Notes: a model not told the origin generated them from the letters alone. DNA of 64,000 nucleotides from Perca fluviatilis (GCF_010015445.1 NC_053120.1:2852464-2916463); one strand, 5' to 3'; positions 1 to 10,529 are shown, counted from the stretch's first letter. Numbers and translations are program-made.

Positions 1-249
1 ATTACACACTGTGGAGGACACGTACAGACAGGTAGGACATTACACACTGGAGGACACATACAGACAGGTAGGACATTACACACTGTGGAGGACACATACA
101 GACAGGTAGGACATTACACACTGGAGGACACATACAGACAGGTAGGACATTACACACCGTGGAGGACACATACAGACAGGTAGGACATTACACACTGGAG
201 GACACGTACAGACAGGTAGGACATTACACACTGGAGGACACGTACAGAC
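1..249 (+). repeat. Minisatellite made of a DIRAS exon end plus its splice donor
   Basis: Six full units and one partial unit alternate between 38 bp (1-38, 75-112, 149-186) and 36 bp (39-74, 113-148, 187-222), with the last, degenerating unit from 223. Each full unit contains GTGGAGGACACGTACAGACAG or a near copy followed by GTAGGA. Read in the DIRAS frame this is (V/L)EDTYRQ and then a 5' splice donor. VEDTYRQ is the sequence that immediately precedes the VISCDKS start of the next exon in DIRAS proteins, so the array is an amplified exon-intron junction. It continues beyond the left edge, so the authentic exon is probably just outside or is one of these copies. Confidence 0.85.
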
Positions 250-290
250 GGTCTCTCATTTGGACTCGGTCTTGACTCGGTTTCGACTAA

Positions 291-815
291 GGCCTCCTTC
301 ACACTGGCTGCATGGCGTGAGCGTGGCATTTCTGTTGCGTAGCGGCTGCGTGGCGTTTTCTATGTCTTTGCACACCAGAAAGGTGTGACGCGTTTTCCAT
401 AAACATAAACATATACGGATCTGATTACAGCAAAGACAACGTCGGCAGTATTTTCTGTATTGACTGTGCAATATTTGAAAATTGATACTTATTTATTATT
501 TTTTCAAATTACATTTATATATCTGCATTTATATCAAAACCTAGAGACTTTCAAACATCAAAATGTCATTTATTAATATGTGTTTGTGTCAAAATGACAT
601 ATATAAACATCTTTTCCTATTCTATTTTGACTGGAAACGATTCCAACACGCTTGCGCGTCGCATGAAAAATAGGCATCTGTCCTATTTCTAGCATGCACG
701 CATTTTCGGCGCGGCTGAGACGTGCGTGTCACGCAGGCAGTGTGCACGCTCTAACCTGTTACCATGGGAGCCAAAATTAAAACGGACACGCCACGCAGCC
801 AGTGTGCAGGAGGCC
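291..815. mobile_element. Harbinger-like MITE, TAA target duplication
   Basis: Inverted termini of about 25-30 bp (GGCCTCCTTCACACTGGCTG at the left; the right end reads the same on the - strand with few changes) enclose 525 bp of non-coding, AT-rich DNA. A direct TAA repeat flanks it at 288-290 and 816-818. A 3-bp TWA target duplication is typical of PIF/Harbinger elements. No transposase is visible, so this is non-autonomous. It lies in the intron upstream of the first complete DIRAS1 exon. Confidence 0.7.
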
Positions 816-917
816 TAAGTGGACTTGACTACAGCCCTGCTGTGGTGTTGTCATTTAAACTCTTGTACGAACTGATTGGCTGAATTATTGATGAGTACCT
901 GTTGGCTGTCTCTGCAG

Positions 918-1088
918 GTGATCAGCTGTGATAAGAGCGTCTGCACGCTGCAGATCACCGACACCACAGGAAGTCACCAGTTTCCCGCCATGCAGCGCCT
1001 CTCCATCTCCAAAGGCCACGCCTTCATCCTGGTCTTCTCCATCACCAGCCGCCAATCACTGGAGGAGCTCAAACCCATATACCAACAG
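918..1088 (+). CDS. diras1: DIRAS1-like small GTPase, internal exon (switch II region)
   Basis: This is a 57-codon phase 0-0 exon, preceded by a TCTCTGCAG acceptor and followed by a GTCAGT donor at 1089. The product starts [20 protein letters not shown] and ends KPIYQQ. DTTGSH is the atypical G3/switch II motif of the Di-Ras family, which replaces the DTAGQE of classical Ras; Di-Ras proteins have low intrinsic GTPase activity and act at the plasma membrane. SVCTLQ and ILVFS fit DIRAS1 better than DIRAS2. Codons before 918 belong to the intron. The upstream exon with the P-loop is outside the window or buried in the array at 1-249. A paralog label (1a/1b) cannot be given from the sequence. Confidence 0.9.
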
Positions 1089-1474
1089 GTCAGTCTTCAG
1101 TTCCGTTTTAAGGTCCACTACAGACTTATATGATACAATACATATAATGTATATTTATTTGTCTGATATCACTGTTTTCTACCAAAGGTTTATCTTAATT
1201 AAGTCTCCTTCTCCTTCACCAGAATATACTATGTATCCATCGTATCATCTAGTCCTAGATATCTGATATCTTCAATTCTGTCAGATGTGGCACATTTAGC
1301 ACGATTAGCTACAGTAACTTGTCCTGATTTACCATGTACATATGAGCTTTGAGGCTCTTTAACACTGAATTTCAAATAAAATACTGATTAATCAGTTTCA
1401 GTAAAGCGTAGTACAACAATGATGAGTACTTTCTTCACTTGACTTTTTCATTTTAGAACATTTTTACCACATGT

Positions 1475-2569
1475 AGGGCCCTGTTTTGTGGTGTTGGACC
1501 CCAGGAAGACCAGCTGGTCGTCAAGGCGTCAGCTAATGGGGATCCTTAATAAACTCAACTAAACTGTTTTAACGATCTAAGCGCATGGCCTGAAGCGCCT
1601 GGCGCAGGTGTGTTCAGGGCGTGTCCAAATCCATTTTTGCTAGTTTGTCGGCGGTAAAAAAGTGTCCGTGTGCCGGGCGCCTGGTTCTAAAGGGTGGTCC
1701 TTAGTTAATCAGAGGTGTGTTTTGGGCGTAACATGCAATCAACCAATCAGAGATCATCTCCCATTCCCTTTAAAAGCCAGGCGCGTTTGGACCTTGGAGC
1801 TTTGCTTTTATGATGGAGGATTTGCTCCGTAATATTTTTATTTGTAATCTTCTGCATGTGTGTGTGCTGCTGTGTGTCCCTGTGTGTGTAACAAGCATAG
1901 TGTGCGCGCGCTGTGCACGAGCCTAGGAGCATCTTACTAATGCTCTGTTAAAATAACAATGAAATGCTGCGTTATTGACTTTAGACCAGGTTTTTGTTGG
2001 TCAATGGAGCGATCACTTCCCACTGCCTCAAGATAGCAATATGCCCAGAATGCACCTGAACACACCTCCATGTAAGACCAGCACGCCCAGAATGCACCTG
2101 AACACACCTCCCTCTAAGACCAGCATGCCCAGAATGCACCTGAACACACCTCCCTGTAAGACCAGCACGCCCAGAATGCACCTGAACACACCTCCCTGTA
2201 AGACCAGCACGCCCAGAATGCACCTGAACACACCTCCCTGTAAGACCAGCACGCCCAGAATGCACCTGAACACACCTCCCTGTAAGACCAGCACGCCCAG
2301 AATGCACCTGAACACACCTCCCTGTAAGACCAGCACGCCCAGAATGCACCTGAACACACCACCCTGTAAGACCAGCACGCCCAGAATGCACCTGAACACA
2401 CCACCCTGTAAGACCAGCACGCCCATGGGCCTCAGATGGGAGCAGTTGCATTTGCTATTTAAACAACGTGGGCGCTGGACGGGAAATTGACAACTGCGTC
2501 GGTCTTAAACTAGCAAAGAGACTTGGGTCAGGGTTTGCGCTGCTCTGCGCCAGGTGCACGATAGGGCCC
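1475..2569. mobile_element. TIR element in the DIRAS1 intron, interrupted near its left end
   Basis: The ends read GGGCCCTGTTTT (about 1476) and, on the other strand, TGGGCCCTATCGTGCACC (ending about 2570). GC-rich subterminal words such as GCGCATGG and GCGCC(A/T)GG recur inside, as in an abundant fish MITE family. About 80 bp near the left end (roughly 1487-1565, ending in GATCCTTAATAAA) looks like a separate retroposon 3' end, because the terminal motif resumes as CTGTTTTAACGATCTAAG just after it. The 42-bp minisatellite sits in its right half. No transposase is visible, and the superfamily is not assigned. Confidence 0.55.
2041..2418. repeat. 42-bp minisatellite, 9 units
   Basis: Nine head-to-tail copies of a 42-bp unit (start ATGCCCAGAATGCACCTGAA, later units ACGCCCAG...) differ at only a few positions. 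42 is a multiple of 3, so long open frames appear on both strands with a 14-residue repeating peptide. These frames have no start context, splice signals or non-repeat sequence and are treated as artefacts. The array lies in the DIRAS1 intron within the TIR element. Confidence 0.95.
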
Positions 2570-2648
2570 ATTAAGTTTAAAAGCTGTAAAGCTGCCTCAT
2601 GAATGCGCTGTAGAAATGTTGTGTTAACTTTACCCCTTATCCCTCCAG

Positions 2649-2939
2649 GTGCTGGCCATCAAAGGTACCGTGGAGTCCATTCCCATCATGCTTGTGGGCA
2701 ACAAGAGTGACGAGACGGCCCAGCGCGAGGTGGAGGCGAAGGAGGCCGAGGCTCAGGCAACCGCCTGGAAGTGTGCCTTCATGGAGACGTCGGCCAAGAC
2801 CAACTCCAACGTGAAGGAACTGTTCCAGGAGCTGCTGTCCCTGGAGAAGAAACGGGACATGAGCCTGAGCATCGACGGCAAGCGCTCGGGAAAACAGAAA
2901 CGAGCCGACAAGCTGAAGGGGAAGTGCAGCATCATGTAG
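2649..2939 (+). CDS. diras1: DIRAS1-like small GTPase, last coding exon (G4, G5, CSIM)
   Basis: A CCCTCCAG acceptor precedes codon GTG at 2649, which joins in phase 0 to the exon ending at 1088. The 96 residues contain MLVGNKSDE (G4 NKxD, guanine specificity), ETSAK (G5), a basic tail ([15 protein letters not shown]) and the C-terminal CSIM CAAX box for prenylation, followed by TAG at 2937. With the expected ~46-residue first exon the protein would be about 199 residues, the family's normal length. The nearest relatives by eye are vertebrate DIRAS1 and then DIRAS2. The frame is intact and all motifs present in the window are conserved, so the gene looks functional. Confidence 0.92.
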   Translation: MLAIKGTVESIPIMLVGNKSDETAQREVEAKEAEAQATAWKCAFMETSAKTNSNVKELFQELLSLEKKRDMSLSIDGKRSGKQKRADKLKGKCSIM

Positions 2940-3230
2940 AGCGAGCGGCGGCGGCGGCGGCGGCGGCGGAGTCGCTGTTGAGATGTGGAACAGCAGAGGC
3001 TGGAAGGGAGGGGGGGGTCTGCTGATAAACTCCAGTAGAGACTCCCCCTCCCGCAGATGCGTCTTGGGTGGCTCTCCTCCGTCTGTCTGAACACTGAAGC
3101 CCAGAGGAACAAAATGACGAGACCGACTGATAATGGATTTATACCAGAGCCTCGGGGCGCCTCCTGGCCCTGAACTGGATTGTGTTTGTGGTCCCAAAAT
3201 ACTTTTAATAAACACATACACCCCCATTTA
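2940..3230 (+). other. diras1: DIRAS1 3' UTR with GCG repeat and poly(A) signal
   Basis: Downstream of the stop there is a (GCG)n tract at about 2944-2970. An AATAAA poly(A) signal lies at 3207-3212, in ACTTTTAATAAACAC. The sequence becomes AT-rich intergenic DNA after about 3230. Cleavage probably falls within 10-30 bases of the signal; this is inference from the motif. Confidence 0.55.
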
Positions 3231-3262
3231 ACTGCTACCGCCATAAAACTAATATTATGAGA

Positions 3263-4428
3263 AAGGAATACTCCACTGATTTTATTCTGAATCCTGAGCC
3301 AAAGCCATGAATGTAACTTAGATAGATAGAACTTTATTTATCCAAATAGAAAATAGTGTGCCGCAGTTGCAGAATAAAACGTGCTCAAGCTCTGATTTGT
3401 TTCAGCAGCTCCTACAATTCCCAGGATTTGTAGCAAACACTGAGATGTAGTTAAAGTTCTGCACGGGTCTGAAGCTGAGACTCAAGCAGAGCTTGAGACC
3501 CTGACACGTACCATAAGTTCTAGGTCATTTTATTTAATCTGTTACTAAACGTTAGGCTGAAAGACTAACGCAACACATTAGGTACACTATTGTCTGTCAC
3601 AGTGGGCATTGCCTACTTGCAACCCAACCTTGGCAAAGTCAGAAAAAAGATAAATTAGAAGATACGTGAACCCAGCCAGAGACCTGAGCTTTACCTAAAC
3701 AAAATGGGCCAAAACCAACTAGTCAGGTTCAGGTTGGACAGAGCTCTACAGACTCCTCGATTTCAGGTTGACAGAAGGGATTGTCGTTAGCAGGTTGCTA
3801 ACGAGAGTATAAATCCATTCAAGAGAAGTACAGAGTTGCTAACTTTAGCTTAACATCTGATAGCAACAAGGCTTTTTCAATCGTTAACCTGTAACCCCTG
3901 AAAAGAATGGAACTAGCTAATGATATACTAACTCTTGGCCTTTGATACATTAATTACCTACATTATAGTAAAGCTAGTTAGCTGGACCTGCTAAGGTAAC
4001 AGCTTAAATTAAAGCAGAGCATCCAATCCTTAAACTTTTTACTCTTGTGATTTTGGGAAGACTAAAATGAGTCACCATCCTCCAAACTTGCTATGCTAAG
4101 ACTGGACAATCATGGGGTTTACTGAATTAGCAGCAGTTCGAACATCAACGCAAAGAAAACATTGTTTGAATTACTAAACGTTATGCTAATATACTAGCCA
4201 CTTAGTCGCCTTGCTACCAAGCATACTTAAGCTTCACAGCCTTCACATGTGACTTGGCTGCCCCCTGGTGGAGGAGGGGAGCATTTGTTTTTAATAAAGG
4301 TTTTGCATTTCTGCGACCACATCTTGTGATTGGCTGCCTCGTGACTCTCCACCATGTATTGATCATAAAGGCAGCCGTTAAACAGTTTCAGATGAAGCTG
4401 AAAAACAGTGGAGTATTCCTTTATCTAA
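3263..4428. mobile_element. TIR element downstream of DIRAS1
   Basis: The left end reads AAAGGAATACTCCACTGATTTTA and the right end is its inverse (CAGTGGAGTATTCCTTT), giving about 17 well-matched terminal bases around 1.16 kb. No transposase is visible. A clear target duplication was not found, so the superfamily is left open. It begins about 30 bp past the DIRAS1 3' UTR. Confidence 0.5.
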
Positions 4429-4688
4429 AAAGATGAGTGACATTTCCATTATGATCGGTTCTTGGTGGCTGATCGTAAACAACAGGACGTCTACACACAC
4501 ACTACCGGTCTTTACGTCCACATAACACAGAGCCGACAGACAACGGCAGTAAACGTCAAAAGGCTTTCCAAGATTCTCACACACGCCTTTCCATCGGTCA
4601 GACTCACCGGACACAACATCCATTTGCATTGACAAGTAGCCGCTGAGCAGCAGCAGATGAACGAATAATTTACAGGTATATGAGTTAA

Positions 4689-5809
4689 AGGAACATTGCA
4701 ACATTTTCGGGAACCATCTCCAGAGTCAGGGGTTTTCAGTTTCATTGCTGTGTCCAGTGCAGAGAGACTTGTTTAGCCTAGCTTAGCATAAAGACTGGAA
4801 GCGGGGGGAAACTGCTAGCCTAGCTCCATCAAATGTTACATGTTGGCATTTAAGCCTGAATTGAAAAGGCAGTATTAAAAAAAACTAAAAACATTCATTT
4901 CCAAATTACAGAAGCCTTGAAAGGCATGGCGATATAAAAAATTGATATAAAAAAGTTTATCTTTTAGATAGGGGATAATATCTCCTACGTACGACCTAAA
5001 CCTTAAAGGGCGAGAAAGTTGTACAGAAGAACGATTAGTGCACGAAACAAAAAGGGAATTTAAAGTTCAGCCAAATGCAGCATTAACAAAAGGTTTTACA
5101 TTCTTAGTCAACTACAAATATCTTCTATAAAACATGATGGAACTGTGCACCCCCGCCGACGTGGGTTTTACTGCGTTTGGTAGTTAACGCTGTAATCACT
5201 TGGAAGCGATATTTAAAATGTAAATTTCACAGTTCTCTGGTGTACCTTAGCACTAAATGCAGTCTAACTGGAATTATGTTGAGCCAAGCCATTACGCAGA
5301 TCAGCGGGTTAGCTTTTGTGCAAATAGGAATTAATTATTTTCTCAGATTTAGCAAGTTCAAGCATTATTCGTTTGCATTTTGGAAGATGGAATACAGAAA
5401 TGTCCTTGCCACCCACACACCCCCCCCCCACCCCAACGCAAGGAGCTGCGTCGAACAACCAAAGTGCAATACAACATTTGTAACAGGCCAATACTTATAA
5501 ACCTGTTCAACAGGCATAAACCTGTAGTAAACTTTATTTCAATCTGACCCCTCTCTGCAAATTGCTAAAACGAAAGTGGTCTGTATGTAGTCTTTAGTTT
5601 AGCAAAGTCTCAGCTGCTTGCTGAGCCTCTTTCTCTCTACTAGCGGTCCACATGGCTAATTCATATTCACGACAAGTTATCAGACTACACTTTGAGCTTA
5701 TACTTTCTACTGCTCCCCCCCCAGCTTCAAGTTGTGTTGTATAGTCTCTCTGCACTGACACCTTCCTCTGCAGAATCAAGACAAGGTTTCTAAATGTTGG
5801 ACTGTTCCT
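4689..5809. mobile_element. piggyBac-like non-autonomous element (TTAA)
   Basis: TTAA occurs at 4685-4688 and 5810-5813, directly outside inverted ends AGGAACATTGCAACATTT and, on the - strand, AGGAACAGTCCAACATTT. A TTAA target with AGGAACA-type ends fits piggyBac-like fish MITEs. The left part contains GTTTAGCCTAGCTTAGCATAAA, a word that recurs in fish repeat DNA. The interior is non-coding; the longest frames are short and lack motifs. Confidence 0.65.
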
Positions 5810-5813
5810 TTAA

Positions 5814-6744
5814 CTGGCAGGAGAGAGCAGCCACTGTATATTTATAATGCCTTTCCTTCCACTGTACTTGACAGTTTGTTATATTCCCTGAACATAAGTG
5901 ATCTTAAAACTTTACGAAGCACAAACGCAACAAACTAAAGTCGGAGAGCAGCACGTTCATCCTGCAGAACATCTCCTAGATTATTTACACAGCAGTGAGT
6001 CCACGCTGATCACATTTTATGCACTTTTGTGAAATGCTCCATGAGTTTCTTTCCACTGTAAAAAGCTTTCCGACATGTTTTTGTGTTAGCACATCCTCCC
6101 TGTTACATCACTCTGGCTTTAGCAATATTAAAATAGCTGCACTTTGTATGTAGAAATGAATAACTTTAACCTGAACTTGTTCATGTAGTTTTCATAAGAT
6201 CTGGGTACAAATATGATTGAATGAAGGGATTGTTTGACTGGAGAAGTTTGGGTACTAGACTGTAAAAAAAATAATGTAGGTAGCAACCTTTTAATTTATG
6301 TAAATGTTATCTCTACATTACAGCCTAAATTGTCTTTTAAAGTTTCTTTGCATCATGTTTGTGTAAACCAAAAGGGACAACACTAAATCATTTTTGTGTA
6401 TTTGATATTGTCATTAAGTTATTTTTCTAAAGAGTAAACAACATCCGAAACAGCAACGTGTGATCGGATGGTTGTTAAAACAAAAGAAATCTGGCTGAAG
6501 GTTGTTTTGGTCTTCTTTACTCCTAAAAATGTTTTTTGGACATACAGTGCCAGTGACACTCCGTTATGTGGCTTCACTTTTGTTTTGAAGGTAGATGGAA
6601 ACTTTTCTCATGTGAAGAAAGTGACTGAATAAAAACAGCGCTGTTGTACAGAAAATCTTTGTTTCTTTAATATGCAGATGATGAAAACTTCTTTTATATT
6701 CACACACTTCAGATACAACTGAAAATAAGTCCAGTGTCACCATC
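5814..6744. other. AT-rich intergenic DNA, nothing recognised
   Basis: There is no coding frame with recognisable motifs on either strand, no clear inverted or tandem repeat and no RNA gene. It may be old repeat DNA. Confidence 0.5.
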
Positions 6745-6930
6745 CAAGTGAACTCCTTCCTGAGACCTTTTAGCAGAGCTACCATCGCTGCGTCAGAAGC
6801 TTAGCGCTGCCCAAGACGATTGTGATTGGTTTAAAGAAATACAACCAACCCAGAGAGTTTTTTTGCCCCTCCTATCATAGTATGCATCTGTGTTGTAGCC
6901 AGACCTTCCTCCACAGTGCTGTGGAGATAG
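6745..6930 (-). repeat. Fragment of an interspersed repeat shared with 42.83-43.26 kb
   Basis: On the - strand this resembles the repeat at 42,826-43,262. Shared blocks include AGACCTTCCTCCACAG, GACGATTGTGATTGGTTTAAAGAAAT and CTTCCTGAGAC followed by TAGCAGAG. Only the first ~180 bases of that repeat are represented here. It directly abuts the Harbinger-like element at 6951. Confidence 0.55.
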
Positions 6931-6950
6931 AGCTGGACATTAGAGACTAA

Positions 6951-7357
6951 AGCCCTATTCGCACGGGATAAGTATTACCTGGTGACCTCCGGTCATTTGT
7001 AATAATCGCGGAGGTTGTCTGTGATCTTAATCCCGTGCGAATCGGTCATGTCTGTAATTTGTAAAGTAATAATTCCCCCGCAAATGACCTACCATATTTC
7101 GCCGAAAACGGAGGTCCTGTGATAATATTAGTCCCGTGCGAATCGGCATCTCTGTAATTTGGGGTCTAACTGGCTGCGTTGTCAATTATAAATGAAAAGT
7201 TTTGACATCATATCCGGGGGATAATGTCTGTAAATTTGAGTAAAATACAGACTTCAGTTATCCCGTGTGAATGCGCCAGACGAAATACAGACGTGTGGGG
7301 GTCATTTATAAACTACAAGAGGTCCCCAGGTAATACTTATCCCGTGCGAATAGGGCT
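6951..7357. mobile_element. Harbinger-like MITE with TAA target duplication
   Basis: It has near-perfect terminal inverted repeats of about 36 bp: AGCCCTATTCGCACGGGATA at the left and its inverse at the right (TATCCCGTGCGAATAGGGCT). Further internal copies of CCCGTGCGAAT occur. TAA is directly repeated at 6948-6950 and 7358-7360. Length is 407 bp and there is no coding capacity. The right end lies directly against a B30.2-like coding relic on the - strand. Confidence 0.85.
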
Positions 7358-7360
7358 TAA

Positions 7361-7490
7361 GTGTGGAGCAGAAGGAGAGGAGGAGTCTCAGTGTGTCTGT
7401 AGAGACTGTGTAGAAGGACAGAGCAGCAGCAGAGCAGTCCAGATACACTGATGATACTCTGTCAGATCCAGAGGAACACACAGGGATGAT
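7361..7490 (-). pseudogene. B30.2/SPRY-domain scrap of an NLR gene
   Basis: Read on the - strand, about 35 codons spell a recognisable B30.2 (PRY-SPRY) C-terminal motif: SDRVSSVYLDCSAAALSFYT followed by VSTDTLRLLLSF. In intact fish B30.2 domains this is the RVGVYLD...LSFY.VS.DT..LL.TF strand region. The expected ending (TEPLYAGF-type) is missing because the Harbinger-like element begins at 7357, and sequence beyond that element does not resume the domain. Residues upstream are not convincing B30.2. Fish NLRC3-like genes often end in a B30.2 domain, so this is read as the 3' relic of the decayed NLR copy. Confidence 0.55.
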
Positions 7491-8520
7491 GGACTCCACA
7501 TACTGTCTCAACACATCCTCCTTTCTGATCACTAAGACGACTTCCATCTGGTGAGAGAAGAACAACAGAGGAGATAAATGAGTGTTTCCAGAGACTCTGT
7601 TCATCAGCTGTCAGTCAGTGAAGCAGCACATCCAGTATAAAGAGCAGCAGAGACTTCAGTCCTGTTCAGACAACAAGTGGACTGGCTGTGTAGAGCAGCC
7701 TGCTTCCTTTCCGCTCTCATGTTAACGTGTTGGAGTGAAGCTCACAGACCTGCAGAGACTTTTGGGCATCAAGTCTGTTGACTGACGATTTCACTGAAGT
7801 AAACAGTGGAAATAAACTGCTGAGGTCCTGAACGCATCATTACTGAAAAAACAGAGGCGATCACTGCTCACTTTAATGATGATTTACTGCTGTTGGGTTC
7901 AGAGCTGTTAAAAACCATCTGAATGTTTCATCTTTTAAATATTACATGATAAATATGTAAATATGGAGTCAGTTATGAAAATATTCAGACAAAACAAATG
8001 ATAGGACAGATATATGATGTTAGAGACTGAACAGTAAAACATCAGCTGATTATTGGACTTCAGCAGAGCTTCTGCTCTGTATGAAGCCCACATAGTTACT
8101 AAATGTAATGCTGGTTCTATGTAATAAGAGCCAGGGATTTGCAGGCTTCGGTCAGACTGATCTCAGAGCTGTGACAAAGATGAACTGATCAGTTGTTTAG
8201 TGTTGAAATGAGAAAACAAACAGATCAGATTTGATGGTTGGACAGTTTGATGTCTCTATGCATGCGGAAATGCCGTCAGCTGTAATCCAGATTTATTTCC
8301 TGCAGACATGAACACAACAACAGTGGTCTACAAATCAACTCAAAACACATGGTCACAACAAGCTTCTGTCTCATCTGATTGGCTCTCTGTCCTCTCTTCT
8401 CACAGCTTCACTGAGAATGTTGGAGGTTTACAGGAAATACAGGATCTTTGCTTTGATACTAACTGTATTTAGTTCAATACTGCTGAGACCAGCATGGACT
8501 GACTCCAACCCTCTACTTAC

Positions 8521-8694
8521 TCCAGAGTCTCCAGTCGATAGTTTTGACTCTTCACAAGATCACACAGATGCTTCTCATCTGAATCTTTCAGGTTGTCTTC
8601 CGACAGGTCCAGCTCTCTCAGATGGGAGGGGTTGAAAGTCAGAGCTGAGGCCAGAGAAGCACAGCCAATCTCTGACAAACTGCAGGAGTCCAAT
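8521..8694 (-). CDS. LRR exon of the decayed NLR copy (intact frame)
   Basis: This is a 174-nt exon, phase 2-2, with acceptor ...TTTTCAG before ATTGGACTC and donor GTAAGT. The 58 residues follow the fish NLR leucine-rich repeat: [40 protein letters not shown] and RLETLE. It is the closest counterpart of the last LRR exon of the NLRP1-like gene (47,393-47,566): both end in GGA|GTAAGT rather than the GAG|GTCAGT of the other LRR exons, and their flanking intron sequences also match. The frame is open, but the neighbouring LRR exons upstream are damaged, so this is probably an orphan exon and not part of a working gene. Confidence 0.6.
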
Positions 8695-8989
8695 CTGAAA
8701 ATAGAATGATGAAGATCAAAATCAATTTATAATCCAATCAATACTATACATTGAGACTTTAAATAGCTGCTTTCGGAAATATGCTTGTTTTGTTTTCATC
8801 TGTGTCTGTTTGTGTGTCAAAGAATTTTTTTCTACTTTAGCAAGTAAACTATCAATTTAAAACCAATATTAGTTCAGATTATCTTCTGTATAAAGATGTG
8901 ACCATTTACCAACAATTATGAACATTAATTTACTTTAATAATTAACAGTGGATATTTTCTACAGTTTCTTTAGCAAACACTAGTTTTGA

Positions 8990-9432
8990 TGCTGATGGCA
9001 TTGATAACGGTCAACGGTGCTGTCACTAACGTTACTACAACCTGTTTCTTGCAGATAGTCGAATTACTGAGAATACGGTTTTTAAAAAGTAATATATGAA
9101 GTGAAGCAAATGATGACCGCTGCAGGGCAGCTAACAAACTTTAGCTGTCGGCATGAAGGAAACAAGAACGAGCTTACCAATGATAACGTAAGCCTTTTGG
9201 CTAGGTGGATGTGGATTTTAAAGTCACATTAAAACTATTTCCCATCCTTCTTCAGATTTCCATCCGCAGCCTGTCACCCCCGTACTAATGTTACTCAGTA
9301 CATAGCATTAGCTCCTTATCTTAAGGCCTCAGAATGCCTTGTGTTTCTCACTCCCACTACCCACTTCACATGTGGGTAGGTCAAGGTGAGAAGAGGGAGA
9401 TAAGCCCATGTGAGCACAATACATTAACTGAC
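8990..9432. repeat. Duplicated NLR intron block
   Basis: About 350 bases (from GCATTGATAACGGTCAACGG to TAAGGCCTCAGAATGCCTTG) recur at 12,256-12,600 and again, split by an LTR, at 52,085-52,188 plus 54,042-54,290. All three lie just downstream (in + coordinates upstream) of an LRR exon of the same type. They are introns carried along when LRR exons were duplicated. Confidence 0.7.
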
Positions 9433-9604
9433 CTCAGAGTCTCCAGTCTACAGTTAGGACTCTGCAGTCTTGCACACAGACATTCCACTCCTGAATCCTT
9501 CAGTTCATTGTAACCCATATCCAGCTCTTTCAGATGGGAGAGGTTAGACTTCAGAAATGAGGCCATGACTTCAGTCAGTCTCATAGAGCATACAGGCAGA
9601 AATT
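9433..9604 (-). pseudogene. LRR exon with a 2-bp deletion
   Basis: This exon is 172 nt instead of 174. Splice signals are present (CATCACAG acceptor, GAG|GTCAGT donor) and most of the LRR is readable ([32 protein letters not shown]). In the frame imposed by the phase-2 acceptor used throughout this NLR, a missing TG in ...GACTGTGAAGTC (here GACTGAAGTC, about 9567-9576) gives an immediate TGA stop. The same deletion occurs in the exon at 13,364-13,533 but not in its NLRP1 counterpart at 54,785-54,958. Confidence 0.65.
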
Positions 9605-10529
9605 CTGTGATGACATAATAAAAAGATTTGAAATATAATCAAATCTGACACGTTTATACTAAAACAGGCTATCATTTTGATCAAAAAGCAAATTCACAAG
9701 GGTATGATGTTATGGGATTAGTTTTGTGACTTTAATTCCAAGCAAAACTTCTCAAGTATCAAACAAAAAACACTAACTCAAGCCAAAAAACTGTCACCTC
9801 AAAGGTAAAACTTAAAACTTGCAAACAAAACATTTGTGTAGTTGTAAACTATTGGTCTTTTATTTGTTTGATATTATGTCCTTTTGTTTACAGTTCCCTC
9901 TGCTTCTTTCTCAATGATCAGTCTTTTGCTCTCTCCATCACGTTTGCAGTCATGCTCTTAGCTTTCTCGTTTGCGCTCCCTGACTTTTTGCTTGCGATTC
10001 TGACACAAACATCTCGCGTGGGCGGGTCTTACAGTGGTGCGTCCCCATTGGCTAATGAGAGTTAAGGGGAAAGTTTGAGTGACAGCTCAGCCTCAGTGCA
10101 GGTAAACTAACGTTAGAGACTCAGAGTCTGGTCTGGAGGACACACAAGCCACTCCACAGCGGATTCCTACAAGATTAATAAAGTGTAAGTATTATTAATA
10201 TATATATTATCTGTGATCTACATTGCAAGCATGGTTACTAGACATTTGTTGTTTCGTTGTGTTAAGTGACTAGCTAGCTAGCTAGTAAAGTTCAGAGGAT
10301 GTTTACATATACTATATGTATACAGATGAGACCATTTAACAACAACAATTATAAACATTAAATTTACTTTAACAACCAACAGTGGACATTTTCTACAGTT
10401 TCTTTGACAAAAGTCTTGTGACTGCAGACTAAATTTATTACAAGAAAAATGAAAATATAAACAAAACCAACATTTATAACTTCATGGATTAAGATAGTTT
10501 GTACATAAATTAGGTTCAGTTGTTAATTA
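9605..10529. other. Intron-like DNA between NLR LRR relics
   Basis: No gene is visible. The stretch from about 10,300 resembles intron sequence at 49,440-49,640, so it is duplicated NLR intron. 9700-10,200 has a G-C richer patch (about 10,010-10,160) with no identifiable exon. Confidence 0.4.

Noticed and set aside
876..917. An ATG at 876 that opens the frame into the DIRAS1 exon
   Set aside because: The segment between it and 918 ends in a perfect acceptor (TCTCTGCAG), and the DIRAS protein continues upstream of VISCDKS, so these codons are intron.
1975..2490. Long open frames on both strands with a repeating 14-residue peptide
   Set aside because: They follow from a 42-bp minisatellite (a multiple of 3) in an intron and have no splice signals, start context or family similarity.
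2945..2975. GCG repeat as a coding polyalanine or polyglycine tract
   Set aside because: It starts after the DIRAS1 stop codon and lies in the 3' UTR.
8417..8635. A + strand frame starting MLEVYRKYRIF
   Set aside because: It runs antisense through an LRR exon and its intron; the - strand reading gives a clear LRR with splice sites.
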